From: Comamonadaceae bacterium
Lineage (GTDB): Bacteria; Pseudomonadota; Gammaproteobacteria; Burkholderiales; Burkholderiaceae_C
DNA length: 64,000 bases
Assembly: GCA_947448885.1 (NCBI GenBank)
Contig: CANFPJ010000004.1
Span: forward strand, 1 to 64,000
Direction: 5' to 3'
Below, one piece after another: positions 9,025-20,233 of the stretch; positions within the stretch are counted from its first letter, which is position 1; every line of letters starts with the position of its first letter. Both the position numbers and the translations under genes were made by a program. The notes beneath the pieces are model-generated. The model had not been told where the DNA came from and did no database searches. It saw only the letters and a program-made list of their open reading frames with translations.

Positions 9025-9972
9025 ATGGCCGCATCCAAAACCAGTTCAACCGAGGGGCTGACTTCCAACCCCCGTCAACAGCGCGTGTTGCGCGGCGTGC
9101 GCGTGCTCAGCCTGGCGTTGAACTTGCCAGGCCCTGCCGCATTGATGCGCTTGCAGGCCATGGGTGCGCATTGCACCAAACTCGAACCCCCTGCCCCACC
9201 GGGTGCCACCATCACCAGCGGCGACCCGATGGCCCAGTACCGACCCAAGGCCTACCAAACCATGCACCAAGGGGTGCTAGCGGTGCAAGCCGACCTCAAA
9301 ACCGCCCCCGGTCAAGCCCTGTTGCAGCGCTTGTTGCGCAACACCGATGTGCTCCTCACCTCTTTCAGGCCTTCGGCCTTGAACAAGCTGGGCTTGGGCT
9401 GGAAAAGCTTGCAACAGCAATACCCGACACTGAGTTGCGTGGCCATCGTCGGAGCCCCCGGTGCCCGCGCCGAAGAGCCCGGGCATGACCTGACCTATGT
9501 GGCCGAGCAAGGCTTGGTTGATGGCCTGCAATTGCCCGCGAGTTTGTTTGCCGACATGGGCGGCTCGCTGATGGCCAGCGAAGCGGTGCTCAAGGCCTTG
9601 ATGCTGCGCGCGCAACCCGGGCGAACCCAGGGCAAAGGCGTGCTGCTGGAAGTGGCTTTGAGCGATGCGGCCGCCTATCTGGCCTTGCCCAGACACTGGG
9701 GTTTGACCACGCCCAAGGGCGCTGTGGGTGGGGCCCATGCGGGCTACCAAATCTACCCCTGTCAAGACGGCCGTGTGGCGGTGGCAGCCCTGGAGCCGCA
9801 TTTCGCCAAGCGCTTGTTAACTGCCGCTGGAATGACCCAGGTGGGCCCCCATACGCCCCACACGCCGCAGGCGCATCAAGCGGTGGCCCAGTTTTTTGCC
9901 GGGCAAACGCGGCGTCAATTGGACCGCTTGGCCATCAGCCAAGACATTCCCCTGCACACCCTGTCTCGGTGA
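9025..9972 (+). CDS. short family III CoA transferase (CaiB/BaiF-like)
   Basis: A 315-residue protein of the CaiB/BaiF class, which moves CoA between carboxylic acids or racemises 2-methylacyl-CoAs. The N-terminal region has VRVLSLALNLPGPAALMRLQAMGA and LEPP; the catalytic aspartate is in GHDLTY, placed as in alpha-methylacyl-CoA racemase. It is shorter than most members (about 360-400) but reads as a complete chain. Three bases separate it from pobA, suggesting co-transcription; a role for a CoA step in aromatic acid use is inferred. The substrate cannot be told. Confidence 0.75.
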   Translation: MAASKTSSTEGLTSNPRQQRVLRGVRVLSLALNLPGPAALMRLQAMGAHCTKLEPPAPPGATITSGDPMAQYRPKAYQTMHQGVLAVQADLKTAPGQALLQRLLRNTDVLLTSFRPSALNKLGLGWKSLQQQYPTLSCVAIVGAPGARAEEPGHDLTYVAEQGLVDGLQLPASLFADMGGSLMASEAVLKALMLRAQPGRTQGKGVLLEVALSDAAAYLALPRHWGLTTPKGAVGGAHAGYQIYPCQDGRVAVAALEPHFAKRLLTAAGMTQVGPHTPHTPQAHQAVAQFFAGQTRRQLDRLAISQDIPLHTLSR

Positions 9973-9977
9973 AGGGT

Positions 9978-9997
9978 CCGCCGAAACTTATCGGCGG
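9978..9997. repeat. inverted repeat between convergent genes
   Basis: CCGCCGA and TCGGCGG flank a six-base loop, between the CoA transferase stop and the convergent hydrolase stop. It may act as a transcription block for either gene, but there is no adjacent run of T on either strand. Confidence 0.4.
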
Positions 9998-10012
9998 GTG
10001 CGGTTCAGCTTC

Positions 10013-11116
10013 TTAAATCAAGCCCCGCAAGGGGTGTGCATGGGCTGGCCAGGGATGGCTGAAGAAAGATTCGACTTCAGCGGCAACCACTTCTGAAACC
10101 TGCTGCGGCTTCCACTGGGGCTGTTTGTCTTTGTCCACCGCCAAAGCACGGATGCCTTCGACCGTTTCGCTGTCGGCCACGGGGCGCCCATGGAAACAAT
10201 GCCGGACCATGTCGCGCTCCATGCGCAAGTCATCTGCCAGCGACAAACCACGCGCACGGCGAATTTGCGCCAACACCACGCACAGCATCAGGGGCGAGCG
10301 GTGGTGCAGCACCGCCAAGGTGGTTTGCGCCCAATTGGCGTTGGGCCCAGGTCCTTGGCCCATAGCGGTCAAGGCATCCAGCATGGCCATCACCGTGGGC
10401 AGGGCAAAGACCTCTTGCATATCAACGTGCTGCCAAACGGGCGCTGCGGGCAACTGGGTGTCGACTTGGCTTCGCAGCCAGTTCAGCACAGCTTTACCGT
10501 CAGGCCACACTTGAGAGGTCAAGCCCGCCCACAAATGGGGCAATTGGCTGCTGGCCGCTTGTGCATCGGCCAATCCCACGGCCACGGCCTCGCTGCCACC
10601 CAAGGTTTGACCGGTCAATCCCAAATATTCGCCACAAGCCCCGGCCAATCGGCTGAGAAAGAAACCCCCGCCCACGTCAGGAAACAAGCCAATGTGGGTT
10701 TCGGGCATGGCCATTTGCGTGCGCTCGGTGACCAAGCGCAATGCCGCCCCCTGGGACAAGCCCATGCCGCCACCCATCACGATGCCGTCCATGAAGGCGA
10801 TATAGGGCTTGGGGTAGGTGTGTATCAAGTGGTTGAGGGTGTATTCCTCGGTGAAGAAGTCTTCCAAAGCCGGGTCACCGGCCAAAGCGGCTTGGTGAAA
10901 AAAACGGATGTCCCCGCCGGCGCAGAAATGGCCGAACACGCCCTCTTTGTGGCTGCCGCGGATGGCCACCGCCAGCACCTCGGTGTGGTCACGCCAAGCC
11001 AGCAGGCAAGCCGTCAGGTCGCGCACCATGGACAAGGTCAAGGCGTTCAAGGCCCGAGGCCGGTTCAGGGTGATCAGGCCCACCCCAGATTTGATTTCAC
11101 ACACCACGTCTGACAT
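10013..11116 (-). CDS. 3-hydroxyisobutyryl-CoA hydrolase (enoyl-CoA hydratase superfamily)
   Basis: A 367-residue crotonase-fold protein. FCAGGDIRFF forms the oxyanion-hole segment, MDGIVMGGGMGLS the second, and PETHIGLFPDVGGGFFLSRL matches the catalytic region that separates HIBYL-CoA hydrolases from ordinary hydratases; the ~100-residue C-terminal extension also fits. The enzyme frees 3-hydroxyisobutyrate from its CoA ester in valine catabolism. It lies nine bases after the EamA transporter gene, at the far end of the rimP-nusA-infB run, with no other valine-degradation gene near it. Confidence 0.85.
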   Translation of the reverse strand: MSDVVCEIKSGVGLITLNRPRALNALTLSMVRDLTACLLAWRDHTEVLAVAIRGSHKEGVFGHFCAGGDIRFFHQAALAGDPALEDFFTEEYTLNHLIHTYPKPYIAFMDGIVMGGGMGLSQGAALRLVTERTQMAMPETHIGLFPDVGGGFFLSRLAGACGEYLGLTGQTLGGSEAVAVGLADAQAASSQLPHLWAGLTSQVWPDGKAVLNWLRSQVDTQLPAAPVWQHVDMQEVFALPTVMAMLDALTAMGQGPGPNANWAQTTLAVLHHRSPLMLCVVLAQIRRARGLSLADDLRMERDMVRHCFHGRPVADSETVEGIRALAVDKDKQPQWKPQQVSEVVAAEVESFFSHPWPAHAHPLRGLI

Positions 11117-11125
11117 TTGCCGCTC

Positions 11126-12025
11126 CTAGTGATTTGAGTTGAGAGGGTTTAGGCGCTCGCGCCAAGCCAAACCTTGGTGTATCCCCAAAGCGCCCAACAC
11201 CATCGCACCACCCAAGATGACCGATGAGGAAGGGGCCTCGCCAGCACCCACCCAAGCCAAGAAAATGCCAAACACCACTTCAAGCAAGGCCAGCAGAGAG
11301 ACTTCGGGCGCTTTCAGCACCCGGGCACAAGCCACGGACAACAAGCACGGGATGGCCAGTTGCACCAGGCCCAGCAAGGCCAGCCACGCCACATCTGAGG
11401 CCACGGCCTGGAAAGGCAGGGACATGGGCCAGGTCACCAAGGTCGACAATGCCGCACCGATCAATACGCCCGGCGCCAAGTCCACCGCCAGACCGCGCAC
11501 CGCAGCACGCTGAACCACCGTCCAATTGACGGCAGCGGCCAGGGGCACGCACAAAGCCACGACAAAACCCAGCCAACCTTGGGTGGCCACTTCGGCGCCA
11601 AACATCCAAGCGATGCCCAAGGCCGCCATCACAATGGCAAGAGCAGTGCGTACATCGATGGGCTGGCCCAGCACCACGCGGGCCACCAGCGCGGTAAAGA
11701 AGGGGCCCATGGCCATGGTGATCAGCACATTGGCCACGGTGGTCATGGTCAGGGCCAGCATGAAGGCGGTGAACATCACCGACCAGCACACCCCCGACAA
11801 CCACAGTGACACGCCGCCTTGGCGCATGCCTTTGAACACATCGCGCCCTTGGGTCAAGGGCAACAACACCAACAGCGATAAAACGGTGAACAGGCTGCGC
11901 CAAAAAGTGATTTCAAAACTTTGGGCACTGTGCAATTGGCGCGTGACCACGCCCGCGATGGACCACATGGCGGCATTGGCCACCATCAAGCCCACCGCTT
12001 GCCCATGGCTGAGCCCGGCCAACAT
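11126..12025 (-). CDS. EamA/DMT-family inner-membrane transporter
   Basis: A 299-residue protein with about ten hydrophobic segments in two EamA repeats (for example SLLVLLPLTQG, VLITMAMGPFFTALVARVVLG in the first half and SLLALLEVVFGIFLAWVGAGEAP in the second). Members export amino acids, metabolites or drugs; the substrate is unknown. It starts two bases after the typA stop and ends nine bases before the CoA hydrolase, so all three probably share a transcript. Confidence 0.85.
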   Translation of the reverse strand: MLAGLSHGQAVGLMVANAAMWSIAGVVTRQLHSAQSFEITFWRSLFTVLSLLVLLPLTQGRDVFKGMRQGGVSLWLSGVCWSVMFTAFMLALTMTTVANVLITMAMGPFFTALVARVVLGQPIDVRTALAIVMAALGIAWMFGAEVATQGWLGFVVALCVPLAAAVNWTVVQRAAVRGLAVDLAPGVLIGAALSTLVTWPMSLPFQAVASDVAWLALLGLVQLAIPCLLSVACARVLKAPEVSLLALLEVVFGIFLAWVGAGEAPSSSVILGGAMVLGALGIHQGLAWRERLNPLNSNH

Positions 12026-12027
12026 GT

Positions 12028-13857
12028 TCAGGCTCCGGTGCGGCTGGCACGCTTGCGGTCGTGCTCCTTGAGGTGGCGCTTGCGCAAACGGATGCTTTTG
12101 GGGGTGATCTCGACCAATTCGTCGTCCTCAATGAACTCGACCGCGTATTCCAGGGTCAACTCAATCGGCGGCGTGATTTTGATCGCGTCTTCTTTCCCCG
12201 ACACGCGGAAGTTGGTCAATTGTTTTTGGCGCACGGCATTGACCACCAAATCGTTGTCACGGCTGTGGATGCCCACGATCATGCCCTCGTAAACGGGGTC
12301 GCCATGGCGCACAAACATGCGGCCACGGTCATCGAGTTTGCCCAAGGCATAGGTGACGATTTCACCGTCATCCATGCTGATCAGCACGCCGTTTTTGCGG
12401 CTGGCAATTTCACCCCGGTATGCCTCGTAACCATCAAAGATGTTGCTGGCCAAACCGGTGCCACGGGTCAAGTTGAGAAACTCATTTTGAAAACCAATCA
12501 AACCGCGCGCCGGGATGCGGTATTCCAAGCGCACCCGGCCTCGGCCATCGGGCTCCATGTTGACCAACTCGGCTTTGCGCTCGCCCAAGGCTTGCATCAC
12601 ACCGCCTTGGTGACCCTCTTCGATGTCAACGGTCAGCATTTCAATCGGTTCATGGCGCTCGCCATTCACTTCTTTGTACACCACACGGGGTTTGGACACG
12701 GCCAATTCATAGCCTTCACGGCGCATGTTTTCCAACAAAATGGTCAGGTGCAATTCGCCACGGCCAGACACCTCGTAAATACCGTCTTCATCGGTGTCTT
12801 GCACGCGCAAGGCCACGTTGGCTTGCAACTCTTTGTCCAAACGATCGCGCAATTGGCGGCTGGTCACGAACTTGCCTTCACGGCCTGCCAAGGGCGAGTT
12901 GTTGACGCAAAAATTCATGGTCAAGGTGGGCTCGTCAATTTTGAGCATGGGCAAGGGTGCGGGTGACTGGGGGTCGGTCAGCGTCACGCCAATATTGACT
13001 TGTTCAATGCCGTTGACCAACACAATGTCGCCAGGTCCTGCCTCGGTGGCTTGCACCCGCTCCAAGCCTTCAAATTTGAGCAGTTGCAGCAATTTGGCTT
13101 TGCCTAAAGAGCGCTCGGGCCCTTGCATCACCAACACCTCTTGGTTGGGACGGATGGTGCCGGCGTTGATGCGGCCCACGCCAATGCGGCCCACATAGCT
13201 CGAGTAATCCAGCGAGCTGATTTGCAGCTGCAAGGGGGCGTTGGGGTCGCCGGCATGGGCTGGCACGTGTTGCAGCACGGTGTCAAACAAGGCACCCAAA
13301 TCAGGCCCCCATTGCTCCCCAGGCGTTCCCTCGTTCATGCTGGCCCAGCCATTCAAACCAGAGGCGTAAACCACTGGGAAATCCAATTGGTCTTCACTGG
13401 CGCCGAGTTTGTCAAACAAATCAAACGCGGCATTGATCACGTAATCGGGGCGCGAGCCGGGGCGGTCCACTTTGTTGACCACCACAATCGGCTTCAAGCC
13501 CAACGCCAAGGCCTTTTTGGTGACGAAGCGGGTTTGCGGCATGGGGCCTTCCACCGCATCGATGAGCAACACCACACCATCGACCATGGACAAGGCCCGT
13601 TCAACCTCGCCGCCAAAGTCGGCGTGTCCAGGGGTGTCCACGATGTTGATGTGGGTGCCCTTCCAACTCACTGCGCAGTTTTTGGCCAAGATGGTGATGC
13701 CACGCTCTTTTTCCAAATCGTTGTTGTCCATCACCCGCTCGGTGATTTTTTCATTCGCGCGGAATGTGCCCGATTGCCGGAGCAATTGGTCCACCAAGGT
13801 GGTTTTGCCATGGTCGACGTGGGCGATGATGGCGATGTTGCGAATTTGTTGAGTCAT
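12028..13857 (-). CDS. typA: translational GTPase TypA/BipA
   Basis: A 609-residue ribosome-binding GTPase linked to 50S assembly and stress growth. G1 is [10 protein letters not shown] near residue 10, the switch II motif is [14 protein letters not shown]4 is [13 protein letters not shown], and the C-terminal BipA-specific domain follows ([20 protein letters not shown], then [11 protein letters not shown]). The start at 13857 is set by homology; an upstream extension of the frame lies within truB. Its ATG overlaps the truB stop as ATGA, showing translational coupling. Confidence 0.96.
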   Translation of the reverse strand: MTQQIRNIAIIAHVDHGKTTLVDQLLRQSGTFRANEKITERVMDNNDLEKERGITILAKNCAVSWKGTHINIVDTPGHADFGGEVERALSMVDGVVLLIDAVEGPMPQTRFVTKKALALGLKPIVVVNKVDRPGSRPDYVINAAFDLFDKLGASEDQLDFPVVYASGLNGWASMNEGTPGEQWGPDLGALFDTVLQHVPAHAGDPNAPLQLQISSLDYSSYVGRIGVGRINAGTIRPNQEVLVMQGPERSLGKAKLLQLLKFEGLERVQATEAGPGDIVLVNGIEQVNIGVTLTDPQSPAPLPMLKIDEPTLTMNFCVNNSPLAGREGKFVTSRQLRDRLDKELQANVALRVQDTDEDGIYEVSGRGELHLTILLENMRREGYELAVSKPRVVYKEVNGERHEPIEMLTVDIEEGHQGGVMQALGERKAELVNMEPDGRGRVRLEYRIPARGLIGFQNEFLNLTRGTGLASNIFDGYEAYRGEIASRKNGVLISMDDGEIVTYALGKLDDRGRMFVRHGDPVYEGMIVGIHSRDNDLVVNAVRQKQLTNFRVSGKEDAIKITPPIELTLEYAVEFIEDDELVEITPKSIRLRKRHLKEHDRKRASRTGA

Positions 13858-14804
13858 GCAGGGTTCTCCAAAAGGGATTTGATTTCTAGCGGGCTGAGCA
13901 GTCGCGTCGGGATGAGTTCGCCGGCTTTGACATGGGCCGTGCCCAAAAGGCTGTGGGGGTCTTGTCCGTAGACAGATACGTGTTCGCAATCAGGCCAAGC
14001 CCCTCGGCGGCGCAAGCCACTCAAGAAGCGCCCTGAATCATGCGGCTCCAATGTGATGGGTTGATGACCTTGCAACAAGCTGTCCACCGGGCGCAGTTGG
14101 GACTGGCGTTGGTCGTCGTCCATGGCCGCCAATTGTTCGAGCGTGATGCAATCGGCCACCCCAAAGGGGCCGCTGCGGGTGCGGCGCAGGCTGATCAAAT
14201 GCGCACCGCAACCCAGTGCTTTGCCCATGTCTTCGGCCAGCGTGCGGATGTAGGTGCCTTTGCTGCAATCCACCCACATGCGCACACAACGCAGGCCGTC
14301 TTGGGCCTCGATTTCTTGCAAGCGCAAGGAATGGATGGTGATGGCGCGCGACGCCCGCTCCACCGTCAAGCCCTCGCGGGCGTATTCGTACAAGGCTTTG
14401 CCATCTTTTTTCAAGGCGCTGTGCATGGGCGGGGTTTGCTGGATCGGACCGCTGAGGGTGCGTTCCACTTGGCGCAGATCATCGGATGAAAAAGTGGCCT
14501 CGCATTGGGCCAGCACCTCGCCTTCGGCGTCACCGGTGCTGGTGGTTTGGCCCATTTTGGCCACCGCCTCATAGGCTTTGTCGGCATCGAGGTGGATTTG
14601 CGAAAACTTGGTGGCTGCGCCAAAACACAAGGGCAATACACCACTGGCCAAGGGGTCGAGTGTGCCGGTGTGACCGGCTTTTTCAGCGCGCAACAGGAAT
14701 TTGGCTTTTTGCAAGGCGTGGTTGCTCGACATGCCCAATGGCTTGTCCAACAGCAGCAGCCCATGCACAGGGCGCCGCTGCACCCTGGTGCGTGGCGCGT
14801 TCAT
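13854..14804 (-). CDS. truB: tRNA pseudouridine(55) synthase
   Basis: A 316-residue synthase that makes the conserved pseudouridine in the T loop of tRNAs. LLLDKPLGMSSN opens the domain; HTGTLDPLASGVLPLCFG holds the catalytic aspartate (Asp50); the C terminus has a PUA-like tail (SLLGTAHVKAGELIPTRLL). It follows rbfA with a two-base gap and overlaps typA by four bases. Confidence 0.95.
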   Translation of the reverse strand: MNAPRTRVQRRPVHGLLLLDKPLGMSSNHALQKAKFLLRAEKAGHTGTLDPLASGVLPLCFGAATKFSQIHLDADKAYEAVAKMGQTTSTGDAEGEVLAQCEATFSSDDLRQVERTLSGPIQQTPPMHSALKKDGKALYEYAREGLTVERASRAITIHSLRLQEIEAQDGLRCVRMWVDCSKGTYIRTLAEDMGKALGCGAHLISLRRTRSGPFGVADCITLEQLAAMDDDQRQSQLRPVDSLLQGHQPITLEPHDSGRFLSGLRRRGAWPDCEHVSVYGQDPHSLLGTAHVKAGELIPTRLLSPLEIKSLLENPA

Positions 14805-14806
14805 GG

Positions 14807-15178
14807 TCAGTCCTCTTTGGCCCGAGAGGAAACGGCCTTGGCAATCAAGGCGTTCATGTCGGCTGCTTTTTCGGTGGTTCGGTCGTACACAAAATGCAAG
14901 GTGGGCACCGTGTGGATGTGCAGTTTTTTGAACAAACCACTGCGCAAAAAACCGGCCGCTTGATTCAACCCCTCGGTGGCCAAAGTGGCGTCACCGCCCA
15001 GGCAACTGAAGAACACTTTGGCATGCGCGTAGTCGGGCGTGACTTCCACCGCATTGATGGTCACCATGCCCACCCGTGGGTCTTTGAGTTCACGGGCGAT
15101 CAGGCCCGTCAAATCGCGTTGGATTTGATCGGCCACCCGAAAACCACGGTGGGGCAAAGATGACTTTTTGGTTGCCAC
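14807..15178 (-). CDS. rbfA: 30S ribosome-binding factor A
   Basis: A 123-residue KH-fold protein needed for late 16S rRNA 5'-end processing and cold growth. Diagnostic segments are [31 protein letters not shown] and [10 protein letters not shown]. The start appears to be GTG at 15178. It lies 38 bases after infB, as in most proteobacteria. Confidence 0.93.
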   Translation of the reverse strand: MATKKSSLPHRGFRVADQIQRDLTGLIARELKDPRVGMVTINAVEVTPDYAHAKVFFSCLGGDATLATEGLNQAAGFLRSGLFKKLHIHTVPTLHFVYDRTTEKAADMNALIAKAVSSRAKED

Positions 15179-15216
15179 AAGCTCAATACAACTTCATGTT
15201 CTGCGCCGCCAGGGCG

Positions 15217-18057
15217 TCACAGCACCCGGGCCACTTCTTTGATTTCGAAGAACTCAATCAAATCGCCCTTGGAAATGTCGTTGTAGCCCTTGATGTTCAA
15301 GCCGCACTCAAAGCCCTCTTTGACCTCGCGCGCATCATCCTTGAAGCGCTTGAGGCTTTCCAGCTCACCCGTGAAGATGACCACGTTGTCGCGCAACAAG
15401 CGTAAACGCGCACTGCGCCGCACCAAGCCCGCGGTGACCATGCAACCCGCGATCGAGCCGATCTTGCTGACCTTGAACACTTCGCGAATTTCGGCGGTGC
15501 CCAAAATTTCTTCTTTTTTGTCCGGGGTCAACATGCCCGACATGGCGGCTTTGAGGTCGTCGACCGCGTCGTAAATGATGTTGTAGTAGCGGATGTCCAC
15601 GCCATTGCCCTCGGCCACCTTGCGGGCGCCGGCGTCGGCTCGGGTGTTGAAACCAATCACCACCGCTTTGGACGCGATGGCCAAATTGATGTCGCTTTCG
15701 CTGATGCCACCCACCGCGGCATAGACCATTTGCACCTTGACCTCGTCGGTCGAGAGCTTGAGCAAGGATGAGGCCAAAGCCTCTTGCGAGCCTTGCACAT
15801 CGGCCTTGACGATGATGGGCAACATCTTGACGTCGCCAGCGGCCATGTCGGTGAACATGTTCTCCAATTTGGCAGCTTGTTGTTTGGCCAATTTGGTGTT
15901 GCGGAATTTGCCGGCCCGGTAGGTGGCGATTTCACGTGCCCGGCGCTCATCGGCCATGACCATGAACTCGTCACCTGCTTGGGGCACCTCGGTGAGGCCT
16001 TGGATTTCCACCGGGATGGAGGGGCCCGCCGATTTGATCGGTTTGCCGTTTTCGTCGAGCATGGCGCGAACACGGCCAAAGGTTTGACCTGCCAACACCA
16101 CATCGCCCACATTCAAGGTGCCCGATTGAACCAGGATGGTGGCCACGGGGCCGCGCCCTTTGTCGAGCTTGGCCTCGATCACCAGGCCCTTGGCCATGGC
16201 GTCGATGGGGGCCTTGAGCTCCAAAATTTCGGCTTGCAGCAACACTTGCTCTAAGAGCTGGTCGATGCCTTCACCGGTTTTGGCCGACACAGGCACAAAG
16301 GGTGAATCACCGCCAAACTCTTCTGGCACCACCTCTTCGGTGACCAACTCGCCCTTGACGCGATCGGGGTTGGCGTCGGGCTTGTCCATTTTGTTGAGCG
16401 CCACCACGATGGGCACACCGGCCGCTTTGGCGTGTTTGATGGCCTCACGGGTTTGCGGCATCACGCCGTCGTCGGCTGCCACCACCAAAATCACAATGTC
16501 GGTGGCTTGCGCACCACGGGCCCGCATGGCGGTGAACGCCTCGTGGCCAGGGGTGTCCAAAAAGGAGATCATGCCGCGCGGGGTTTCAACGTGGTAAGCA
16601 CCAATGTGCTGGGTGATGCCACCGGCCTCACCGGCAGCCACACGGGCTTGGCGGATGCGGTCGAGCAACGAAGTTTTGCCATGGTCAACGTGACCCATGA
16701 CCGTCACCACAGGGGCGCGGGGCAAGGACTCTGATTGGGTGGCTGAATCTTCTTCATCGGTGAAGGCCTCAGGATCATCCAGGGCTGCCACGATGGCTTT
16801 GTGGCCCATTTCTTCCACCACGATCATGGCCGTGTCTTGGTCCAGCGGTTGGTTGATGGTGACCATTTGGCCCAGTTTCATCAATTGTTTGATGACCTCT
16901 GAGGCTTTGATCGCCATTTTGTGCGCCAACTCGGCGACCGTGATGGTCTCTGGCACATGAACCTCAATGACGCGCTGCTCCACTGGGGCGCTGACTTGCG
17001 GTTGGTCATCGCGATCACGGTCTCGGTTGCGGGCCCGTGGTCCGCCACGCCAACTGTTGCGGCCCACACCGGTATTGCTGTCGCCACGGGTCTTGATTTC
17101 TTTTTTCTTGCTCTGGTCATCTGCCCAGCTAGACGACAGTTTGGCGCTTTTGAGCTCTTTTTGTCCTTCTTTGGGCGCGGTGGCATCGGTACCAGCCGTT
17201 TTCGCCACTGCGGGTTTGACCGTGCCTACGGCGGGCTTGTGCAAGGTGCCTTTTTTGGCACCGGCAACTTCAGCAGGTTTGGGCTCATCGGGCTTCTTGG
17301 CCACCAAGACCCGCTTGGGCGCATTCATCATGGTGCGAATGGCTTCGGCCTCGGCCAAGGCTTTGCTGCGTCGCTCGTCGCTGGATTTGCTCGCTTGCAG
17401 TGCCGAATCGGCAGCTTGCTTGGCCTTTTCGGCGGCGGTCAATTCCACTGGGGCTTCGGGCACAGCGTCAGCCTCGACCGCCGGTTCGACTGGCGCTTGG
17501 GCGGCAGGTTCAGCCACATGCGCTTCAGGTGTGGGTTCTTGCTGGGCTTGCTTGGCGGCCAATGCCCGGGCTTCAACGGCTTCGCGTTTGGCCAATATTT
17601 CGGCTTCTTGGCGGCGGATCAGTTCAGCTTGGCGCAACGCATCTTGTTCGCGGCGTTGCAATTCCGCTTCATCGATGGGCGCAGCCACGGGCGCAGGTGT
17701 CGGCGCGGGGCGAACCACTTCAACGGGGGCAGGTGCCTCTGCGGTCTCGGGACCATCATCACGCTTGATGAAAGTGCGTTTTTTGCGCACCTCGACTTGA
17801 ATGGTGCGGGCTTTGCCGGTGGCATCGGCTTGTTTGATCTCACTGGTGGATTTTTTGACCAAGGTGATTTTTTTGCGCTCAGGTGAATCGGTACCGTGGC
17901 TGGCTTTGAGGTGGTTCAATAGCTTTTGCTTGTCACCATCGGTGAGGGCATCGTTGGGGGTCGATTTATCAACACCGGCCAAGCGCAATTGCTCGATCAA
18001 TGTGCTGGTGGATTTTTTGAGTTCGTTGGCAAACTCGGCAACCGTCGTACTGGACAT
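15217..18057 (-). CDS. infB: translation initiation factor IF-2
   Basis: A 946-residue IF-2. It begins with an IF2_N domain ([20 protein letters not shown]), followed by a long Ala/Glu/Pro/Lys-rich linker (about residues 120-340) and a second IF2_N region ([20 protein letters not shown]). The GTPase domain then carries [22 protein letters not shown] and NKMDKP, with the C-terminal tRNA-binding domains last. It positions fMet-tRNA on the 30S subunit and drives subunit joining. It follows nusA by 24 bases. Confidence 0.97.
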   Translation of the reverse strand: MSSTTVAEFANELKKSTSTLIEQLRLAGVDKSTPNDALTDGDKQKLLNHLKASHGTDSPERKKITLVKKSTSEIKQADATGKARTIQVEVRKKRTFIKRDDGPETAEAPAPVEVVRPAPTPAPVAAPIDEAELQRREQDALRQAELIRRQEAEILAKREAVEARALAAKQAQQEPTPEAHVAEPAAQAPVEPAVEADAVPEAPVELTAAEKAKQAADSALQASKSSDERRSKALAEAEAIRTMMNAPKRVLVAKKPDEPKPAEVAGAKKGTLHKPAVGTVKPAVAKTAGTDATAPKEGQKELKSAKLSSSWADDQSKKKEIKTRGDSNTGVGRNSWRGGPRARNRDRDRDDQPQVSAPVEQRVIEVHVPETITVAELAHKMAIKASEVIKQLMKLGQMVTINQPLDQDTAMIVVEEMGHKAIVAALDDPEAFTDEEDSATQSESLPRAPVVTVMGHVDHGKTSLLDRIRQARVAAGEAGGITQHIGAYHVETPRGMISFLDTPGHEAFTAMRARGAQATDIVILVVAADDGVMPQTREAIKHAKAAGVPIVVALNKMDKPDANPDRVKGELVTEEVVPEEFGGDSPFVPVSAKTGEGIDQLLEQVLLQAEILELKAPIDAMAKGLVIEAKLDKGRGPVATILVQSGTLNVGDVVLAGQTFGRVRAMLDENGKPIKSAGPSIPVEIQGLTEVPQAGDEFMVMADERRAREIATYRAGKFRNTKLAKQQAAKLENMFTDMAAGDVKMLPIIVKADVQGSQEALASSLLKLSTDEVKVQMVYAAVGGISESDINLAIASKAVVIGFNTRADAGARKVAEGNGVDIRYYNIIYDAVDDLKAAMSGMLTPDKKEEILGTAEIREVFKVSKIGSIAGCMVTAGLVRRSARLRLLRDNVVIFTGELESLKRFKDDAREVKEGFECGLNIKGYNDISKGDLIEFFEIKEVARVL

Positions 18058-18081
18058 TTGTGGTATTCCTCTCCATGACCA

Positions 18082-19566
18082 TTACTCTTGACCTGCGAAC
18101 CAATGTTCGCGTGCCTTCAGGATCAGGGCCTTGGCCTCCTCCTCCGGTTGGCCGGTGATGGCGGTCAGCTCATCAACGGCCAGGTCTGCCAATTCGTCTC
18201 GGGTGTTCACGCCGTTTTGCGCCAAAGTGGCGATCAATTCAGCCTCCAGCCCTTCCAGGTCTCGCAGGTCTTGGGAGACCTCTTCAATGCTTTCTTCACG
18301 GGCAATTTCCATGGTCAGCAGCATGTCTTTGGCGCGGGTGCGCAGCTCGTTGACGGTGTCTTCGTCAAAGCCTTCAATTTCAAGCATTTCTTGCAAGGGG
18401 ACATAAGCCACCTCTTCCAAGCTGGTAAAGCCCTCGGCGATCAAGATGTCGGCAATCTCTTGGTCCACGTCGAGTTTTTCCATGAACAGGGTGCGCAGGT
18501 AATCGGTCTCATTGGCCTGCTTTTGCGCCGACTCATTGGCGTCCATGATGTTGATCTTCCAACCCGTGAGGTCGGAGGCCAAACGAACGTTTTGACCACC
18601 GCGGCCAATGGCGATGGCCAGGTTTTCTTCGTCAACCACCACATCCATGGCGTGCTTTTCTTCGTCCACCACGATGGAGCTGACATTGGCAGGTGCCAAA
18701 GCGCCAATCACGAACTGCGCTGGGTCTTCGCTCCACAAGACAATGTCCACGCGTTCGCCGGCCAATTCATTGGTGACGGCATTGACACGGGTGCCGCGCA
18801 CGCCCACACAAGTGCCGATAGGGTCGACACGTTTGTCGTGTGAAATCACGGCAATTTTGGCCCGCGAACCCGAGTCTCTGGCGCAAGATTTGATCTCCAG
18901 CAAACCTTGCTCGATCTCGGGCACCTCTTGGCGAAACAGCTCCATCATGAACTCAGGCGCTGAGCGCGACAAAATGATCGGGGCGCCGCGCAAGGTCAGG
19001 TCCACTTCCATGATCATGGCGCGCACGCGGTCGCCATTGCGCAAATTCTCTTTGGCAATCATTTCGCCACGTCTCAAACGCCCTTCCACCCGGCCGCTCT
19101 CGACAATGATGTCACCCTTGTCCATGCGCTTGACCGTGCCGACAAAGATTTTGTCGCCACGCGACAAAAAGTCGTTGAGCAGCATCTCACGCTCAGCGTC
19201 ACGGATTTTTTGCAAGATGACCTGTTTGGCCGCCATGGCGCCAATGCGGCCAATCGGCACCGATTCCACGCCTTCTTCGATGTACTCACCGACCTCGACG
19301 TCAGAGACACGATCTGTGGCATCCATGAGCAGCTCTTCAGCATCCGGGTTTTGCAGGCCGGCCTCATCGGGGACCACCATCCAGCGGCGAAAAGTTTCGT
19401 AATCACCGCTATCGCGGTCCACCGCCACGCGGATGTCCACGTCGCCTTGAAACAACTTTTTGGTGGCCTGGGCCAAGGCCAATTCGACCGCCCCAAACAC
19501 CACGTCGCGCTCGACATTTTTCTCTCGCGAGATGGCATCCACCAACATCAACATTTCGCGGTTCAT
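18082..19566 (-). CDS. nusA: transcription termination/antitermination factor NusA
   Basis: A 494-residue NusA: N-terminal RNA-polymerase-binding domain, S1 domain (about residues 135-200, [12 protein letters not shown]), two KH domains ([17 protein letters not shown] and [13 protein letters not shown]) and two acidic C-terminal repeats as in gammaproteobacterial NusA. It modulates pausing and intrinsic termination. That matters here because its own operon leader contains an intrinsic terminator (20187-20215), a plausible autoregulatory target. Confidence 0.97.
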   Translation of the reverse strand: MNREMLMLVDAISREKNVERDVVFGAVELALAQATKKLFQGDVDIRVAVDRDSGDYETFRRWMVVPDEAGLQNPDAEELLMDATDRVSDVEVGEYIEEGVESVPIGRIGAMAAKQVILQKIRDAEREMLLNDFLSRGDKIFVGTVKRMDKGDIIVESGRVEGRLRRGEMIAKENLRNGDRVRAMIMEVDLTLRGAPIILSRSAPEFMMELFRQEVPEIEQGLLEIKSCARDSGSRAKIAVISHDKRVDPIGTCVGVRGTRVNAVTNELAGERVDIVLWSEDPAQFVIGALAPANVSSIVVDEEKHAMDVVVDEENLAIAIGRGGQNVRLASDLTGWKINIMDANESAQKQANETDYLRTLFMEKLDVDQEIADILIAEGFTSLEEVAYVPLQEMLEIEGFDEDTVNELRTRAKDMLLTMEIAREESIEEVSQDLRDLEGLEAELIATLAQNGVNTRDELADLAVDELTAITGQPEEEAKALILKAREHWFAGQE

Positions 19567-19587
19567 GATCTCTGACTCCTCTCGTGC

Positions 19588-20157
19588 TCAAACTGAACGG
19601 GCCGAACGACCCTTGAAATCAACCAAAGGCGCAAGGCGTGCCTCGCGCAACTCTTCCAATGCAAACCCCAGCACCTGTGATGGCGGGACCGCCCTTTTCT
19701 GACTGATCCGCTGACCGGGCTTGGTGGGCGCCTCATCGCGCCAAACAATTTGCCAATGTCCGGGGGCCTCGCCTTTTTCCAACGCGCCTCTGAATTTTTT
19801 CCGCAGTGCCGATACCTGGCCACCGGCCGCAGCACCCATGGGTGCCTTCAAGGTGATGTCAATCACTTCACCTGCAAACCGCTCAAAGTCGGCTTGGTGG
19901 CGCAAAGGCCGGTCGATGCCCGGCGAAGACACCTCCAAGCGGCGGTACTCCACCTCTTCGGCTTCCAACACAAATTGCAATTGACGGGTGACTTTTTCAC
20001 AGTCTTCCACCGTCACAAACACGGGTTCTGCCCCCAAAGTCCAGGGGTGGTCAATGGTGATGCGCAGCAAACCACCGGCCGAGCGTTCCAGCTCCACCAG
20101 GTCGTAACCGAGACCGGTCACGGTTTGAACAACAACTTCTTGCAAGGCCACAGACAA
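19588..20157 (-). CDS. rimP: ribosome maturation factor RimP
   Basis: A 189-residue RimP (YhbC family) needed for 30S maturation. It has the family segments LGYDLVELER, RITIDHP, DCEKVTRQLQFVLEAEE and RLEVSSPGIDRPLR. First gene of the rimP-nusA-infB-rbfA-truB-typA series. Its 5' region holds a promoter-like pair and a strong intrinsic terminator. Confidence 0.94.
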   Translation of the reverse strand: MSVALQEVVVQTVTGLGYDLVELERSAGGLLRITIDHPWTLGAEPVFVTVEDCEKVTRQLQFVLEAEEVEYRRLEVSSPGIDRPLRHQADFERFAGEVIDITLKAPMGAAAGGQVSALRKKFRGALEKGEAPGHWQIVWRDEAPTKPGQRISQKRAVPPSQVLGFALEELREARLAPLVDFKGRSARSV

Positions 20158-20186
20158 TCACACCCCAAACCGAAAAGCGATTGACC

Positions 20187-20215
20187 AAAAAAAACGGGCG
20201 GTTGGTATCCGCCCG
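20187..20215 (-). terminator. intrinsic terminator in the rimP leader (attenuator candidate)
   Basis: On the minus strand CGGGCGG, a seven-base loop and CCGCCCG lead into eight T. It lies after the stop of the yejF-like gene and 30 bases before rimP, so it can end the yej transcript. A good promoter sits between that stop and the hairpin, however, so the hairpin would also lie near the 5' end of rimP-nusA mRNA. An outer pair GACCAA (20217-20222) and TTGGTC (20183-20188) could enclose the hairpin and its U tract. Confidence 0.85.
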
Positions 20216-20233
20216 GTTGGTCGTCAAGCAAAT

